From Flavobacteriales bacterium UBA5422 (GTDB taxonomy: Bacteria; Bacteroidota; Bacteroidia; Flavobacteriales_D; Crocinitomicaceae), in contig DHNG01000017.1 of assembly GCA_002409405.1 (NCBI GenBank), positions 47,024 to 54,163 of the forward strand: a DNA stretch of 7,140 bases, read 5' to 3'. The number at the start of each line of letters is the position of its first letter. Position 1 is the stretch's first letter. Position numbers and translations under genes: made by a program. A model generated the notes under the pieces. The model made no database searches. It was not told the DNA's origin and saw only the letters and a program-made list of their open reading frames with translations. Positions 5,743 to 7,140 of this stretch are shown here, one piece after another.

Positions 5743-6675
5743 ATGCTTTCCGTTAAGAATATTTGCCTGTTTTACAATCAACCCGTTTTAAACGGCATTT
5801 CTTTTTCTGTGGCAGAAAATGAAATCATTGGCATTGCAGGTACCAGCGGAGCAGGGAAAACAAGTTTATTAAAAATTATTGCCGGTCTGGCAGATGCAAC
5901 AGAAGGAACTGTTCATCTGGACAACAAACGGGTGGTCGGTCCATCTATGAAACTGATCCCGGGACATCCCGATATTCAATTGGTGAACCAGGATTTCGAT
6001 CTGGACATCTATCAGACAACAGAAGAAAACGTAAAAGGAAAAATTCTTCATCTTCCAAAACATGTACAGGAACAGTTTACGGAAGAATTGCTGGATTTAA
6101 TGGAACTCACACACGGCAAATCACGTCTGGCGCATACCTTATCGGGCGGAGAGCAGCAGCGATTGGCAATTGCACGTGCATTGGCATTGGAACCGACGAT
6201 TCTCCTGCTGGATGAACCATTTGTACACCTGGATTCTCAACTGAGGTATCGTCTGATCAGTTATCTTACTGAATTGAAAAAAGTACGAAACATGAGCATC
6301 ATCATTGTATCTCACAACAGTGAAGAGTTGCTCAGTTTATCTGACCGGATTATTTATTTGAAAGACGGAGCAATCAAACGAATGGCTACTCCTGTTGAGT
6401 TCTACTACCATTACAAAACGATTTCCGAAGCGCGCATGTTCGGATTGATCAATCAATTAACCATTTACGGAAAGTCTGTTCATTTCCGTCCGGACGAATA
6501 CGAAATTGATCATTCGGAAACCCCAGAAATCCCGCTTCACTATTCGCATTCCATCTTCATGGGGAGTTACTTTTTAAATGAATTTAACGTTGATAAAAAG
6601 AAAAAAATTGTATTATTACACAAAGCGCAATTAAACAATGTCAGAGGGATTACAATCAATAAAAAGAAAAAATAA
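5743..6675 (+). CDS. ABC transporter-type ATP-binding protein
   Basis: The 310-aa product has a complete nucleotide-binding domain in residues 1-225. Walker A GTSGAGKT is at 33-40, the Q-loop Gln is near 83 (LVNQDF), the signature LSGGEQQR at 133-140, Walker B ILLLDEP at 153-159, a D-loop-like VHLD at 161-164 and the switch His191 (VSHNSEE). Both ATP-site halves are intact, so it should hydrolyse ATP as a dimer. The closest overall style is the PotA/FbpC importer ATPases: 'KDGAIKRMATPVEFYYHY' near 207-224 resembles their 'G-x-P-x-ELY' junction. The C-terminal 85 residues are only loosely TOBE-like (VHFRPDEYEID, 246-256) and end in a Lys-rich tail (NKKKK). No permease or solute-binding gene is in view, so the substrate is unknown. 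Its end overlaps the next gene by 38 nt. Confidence 0.9.
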   Translation: MLSVKNICLFYNQPVLNGISFSVAENEIIGIAGTSGAGKTSLLKIIAGLADATEGTVHLDNKRVVGPSMKLIPGHPDIQLVNQDFDLDIYQTTEENVKGKILHLPKHVQEQFTEELLDLMELTHGKSRLAHTLSGGEQQRLAIARALALEPTILLLDEPFVHLDSQLRYRLISYLTELKKVRNMSIIIVSHNSEELLSLSDRIIYLKDGAIKRMATPVEFYYHYKTISEARMFGLINQLTIYGKSVHFRPDEYEIDHSETPEIPLHYSHSIFMGSYFLNEFNVDKKKKIVLLHKAQLNNVRGITINKKKK

Positions 6676-7140
6676 AAGAAAGCGTTTAAGCTGGTTGGAA
6701 ACATGGCAACTGACCAAGAGAACGTTTGTTGAATATTTTTCAGAATCTACTTTCAGACATGCAGCCGCGTTGGCATACTACGCTATTTTCTCACTCATCC
6801 CAATGTTGTACCTGGGTGTTTATTTTTTCGGGAGGATTCTGGGAAATGAAACTGTACAAACACTGGTCTTCAATTTTTTATCGGATCACGTGGGAATGCA
6901 GGATGTCTCCGGAATTATGGAAATATTGCAATCATACGATGTTGAGAAACGAAATCCGGTCATGGAAATTGTCGGGATTGTCACATTACTCTTCTCCAGC
7001 TCCGCGTTCGTTGTTTCCTTACACAAAAGTATCAGTGATTTTCTGGATATTGAACCGGTACAAGCTCCTGTAAAGAAAATGATTCTCCGCACGGTATTGA
7101 GTCGTTTACTGGCCATCGGGTTCATCGGGATTCTCGGCTT
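6638..7140 (+). CDS. YihY/BrkB-family inner-membrane protein, N-terminal part (runs off the right edge)
   Basis: The frame opens with ATG at 6638 and stays open for 167 codons to the window edge; the C-terminal part is missing. A strongly basic cytoplasmic start (KRKNKRKR, 9-16) precedes the family hallmark 'STFRHAAALAYYAIFSLIPMLYL' at about 37-59, whose hydrophobic part is the first membrane helix. A second helix is at about 109-128 (MEIVGIVTLLFSSSAFVVSL) and a third begins near 155. The family (formerly misnamed ribonuclease BN) comprises multi-pass inner-membrane proteins of uncertain function. The start lies 38 nt inside the ABC ATPase gene in the +1 frame. No later in-frame ATG would keep the conserved first helix, so the overlap looks real and suggests translational coupling. 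Confidence 0.9.
   Translation, partial: MSEGLQSIKRKNKRKRLSWLETWQLTKRTFVEYFSESTFRHAAALAYYAIFSLIPMLYLGVYFFGRILGNETVQTLVFNFLSDHVGMQDVSGIMEILQSYDVEKRNPVMEIVGIVTLLFSSSAFVVSLHKSISDFLDIEPVQAPVKKMILRTVLSRLLAIGFIGILG
6667..6675 (+). other. A6 run directly before the ABC ATPase stop codon
   Basis: The ATPase gene ends in AAA AAA TAA inside its overlap with the YihY-family gene. The A6 run at the stop is a potential slippage site. The downstream gene is in the +1 frame, so a +1 shift here would join the two proteins. This is only a sequence observation; the separate ATG at 6638 explains expression without any shift. Confidence 0.3.

Noticed and set aside
6887..6892. CACGTG core as a possible parS site
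   Set aside because: The flanks read GGAT and GGAA instead of GTTT and AAAC, and it lies inside the YihY-family coding sequence.

Overview
The window reads as chromosomal DNA of a Bacteroidota bacterium, most likely of the order Flavobacteriales. Three things point there. The minus-strand chain parA-parB-DUF5683-dapB-lepB is a gene order typical of Flavobacteriia. Candidate promoters carry the Bacteroidota -7 element TAnnTTTG, and starts lack Shine-Dalgarno sequences. The signal peptidase N-terminus is of the Bacteroidota type. A Fluviicola/Crocinitomicaceae-like genus is my guess from general resemblance and was not tested.

Layout. Positions 1-3320 hold a compact minus-strand block. In transcription order it is parA (3320-2514), parB (overlapping by 8 nt), a DUF5683 envelope protein, dapB, and the N-terminal part of a type I signal peptidase that runs off the left edge. 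Positions 3321-3530 are a 210-nt AT-rich gap with inverted ATTCA-type heptad repeats and a candidate parA promoter. ffh, the SRP GTPase, follows at 4877-3531 on the minus strand. Positions 4878-5304 are a 427-nt divergent intergenic region. It holds the ffh -7 box, a roughly 205-nt nested inverted-repeat element built on a GCAAAG-type palindrome, and a heptad TTCAnnn array that abuts the promoter of the plus-strand genes. Positions 5305-7140 hold a tight plus-strand operon: an unrecognised 142-aa soluble protein, an ABC-type ATPase with no permease in view, and the N-terminal part of a YihY/BrkB-family membrane protein overlapping the ATPase gene by 38 nt.

How the genes work together. The left block is housekeeping: chromosome segregation (ParAB), lysine/diaminopimelate synthesis (DapB), and protein export and maturation (LepB, with Ffh beside it). 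The right operon is the least explained part. A solitary ATPase, a small unknown protein and a YihY-type membrane protein are packed as if they form one unit. I see no CRISPR array, tRNA, rRNA, transposase or phage gene. The best candidates for something undescribed are the right-hand operon and the intergenic repeats; the rest is ordinary core genome.
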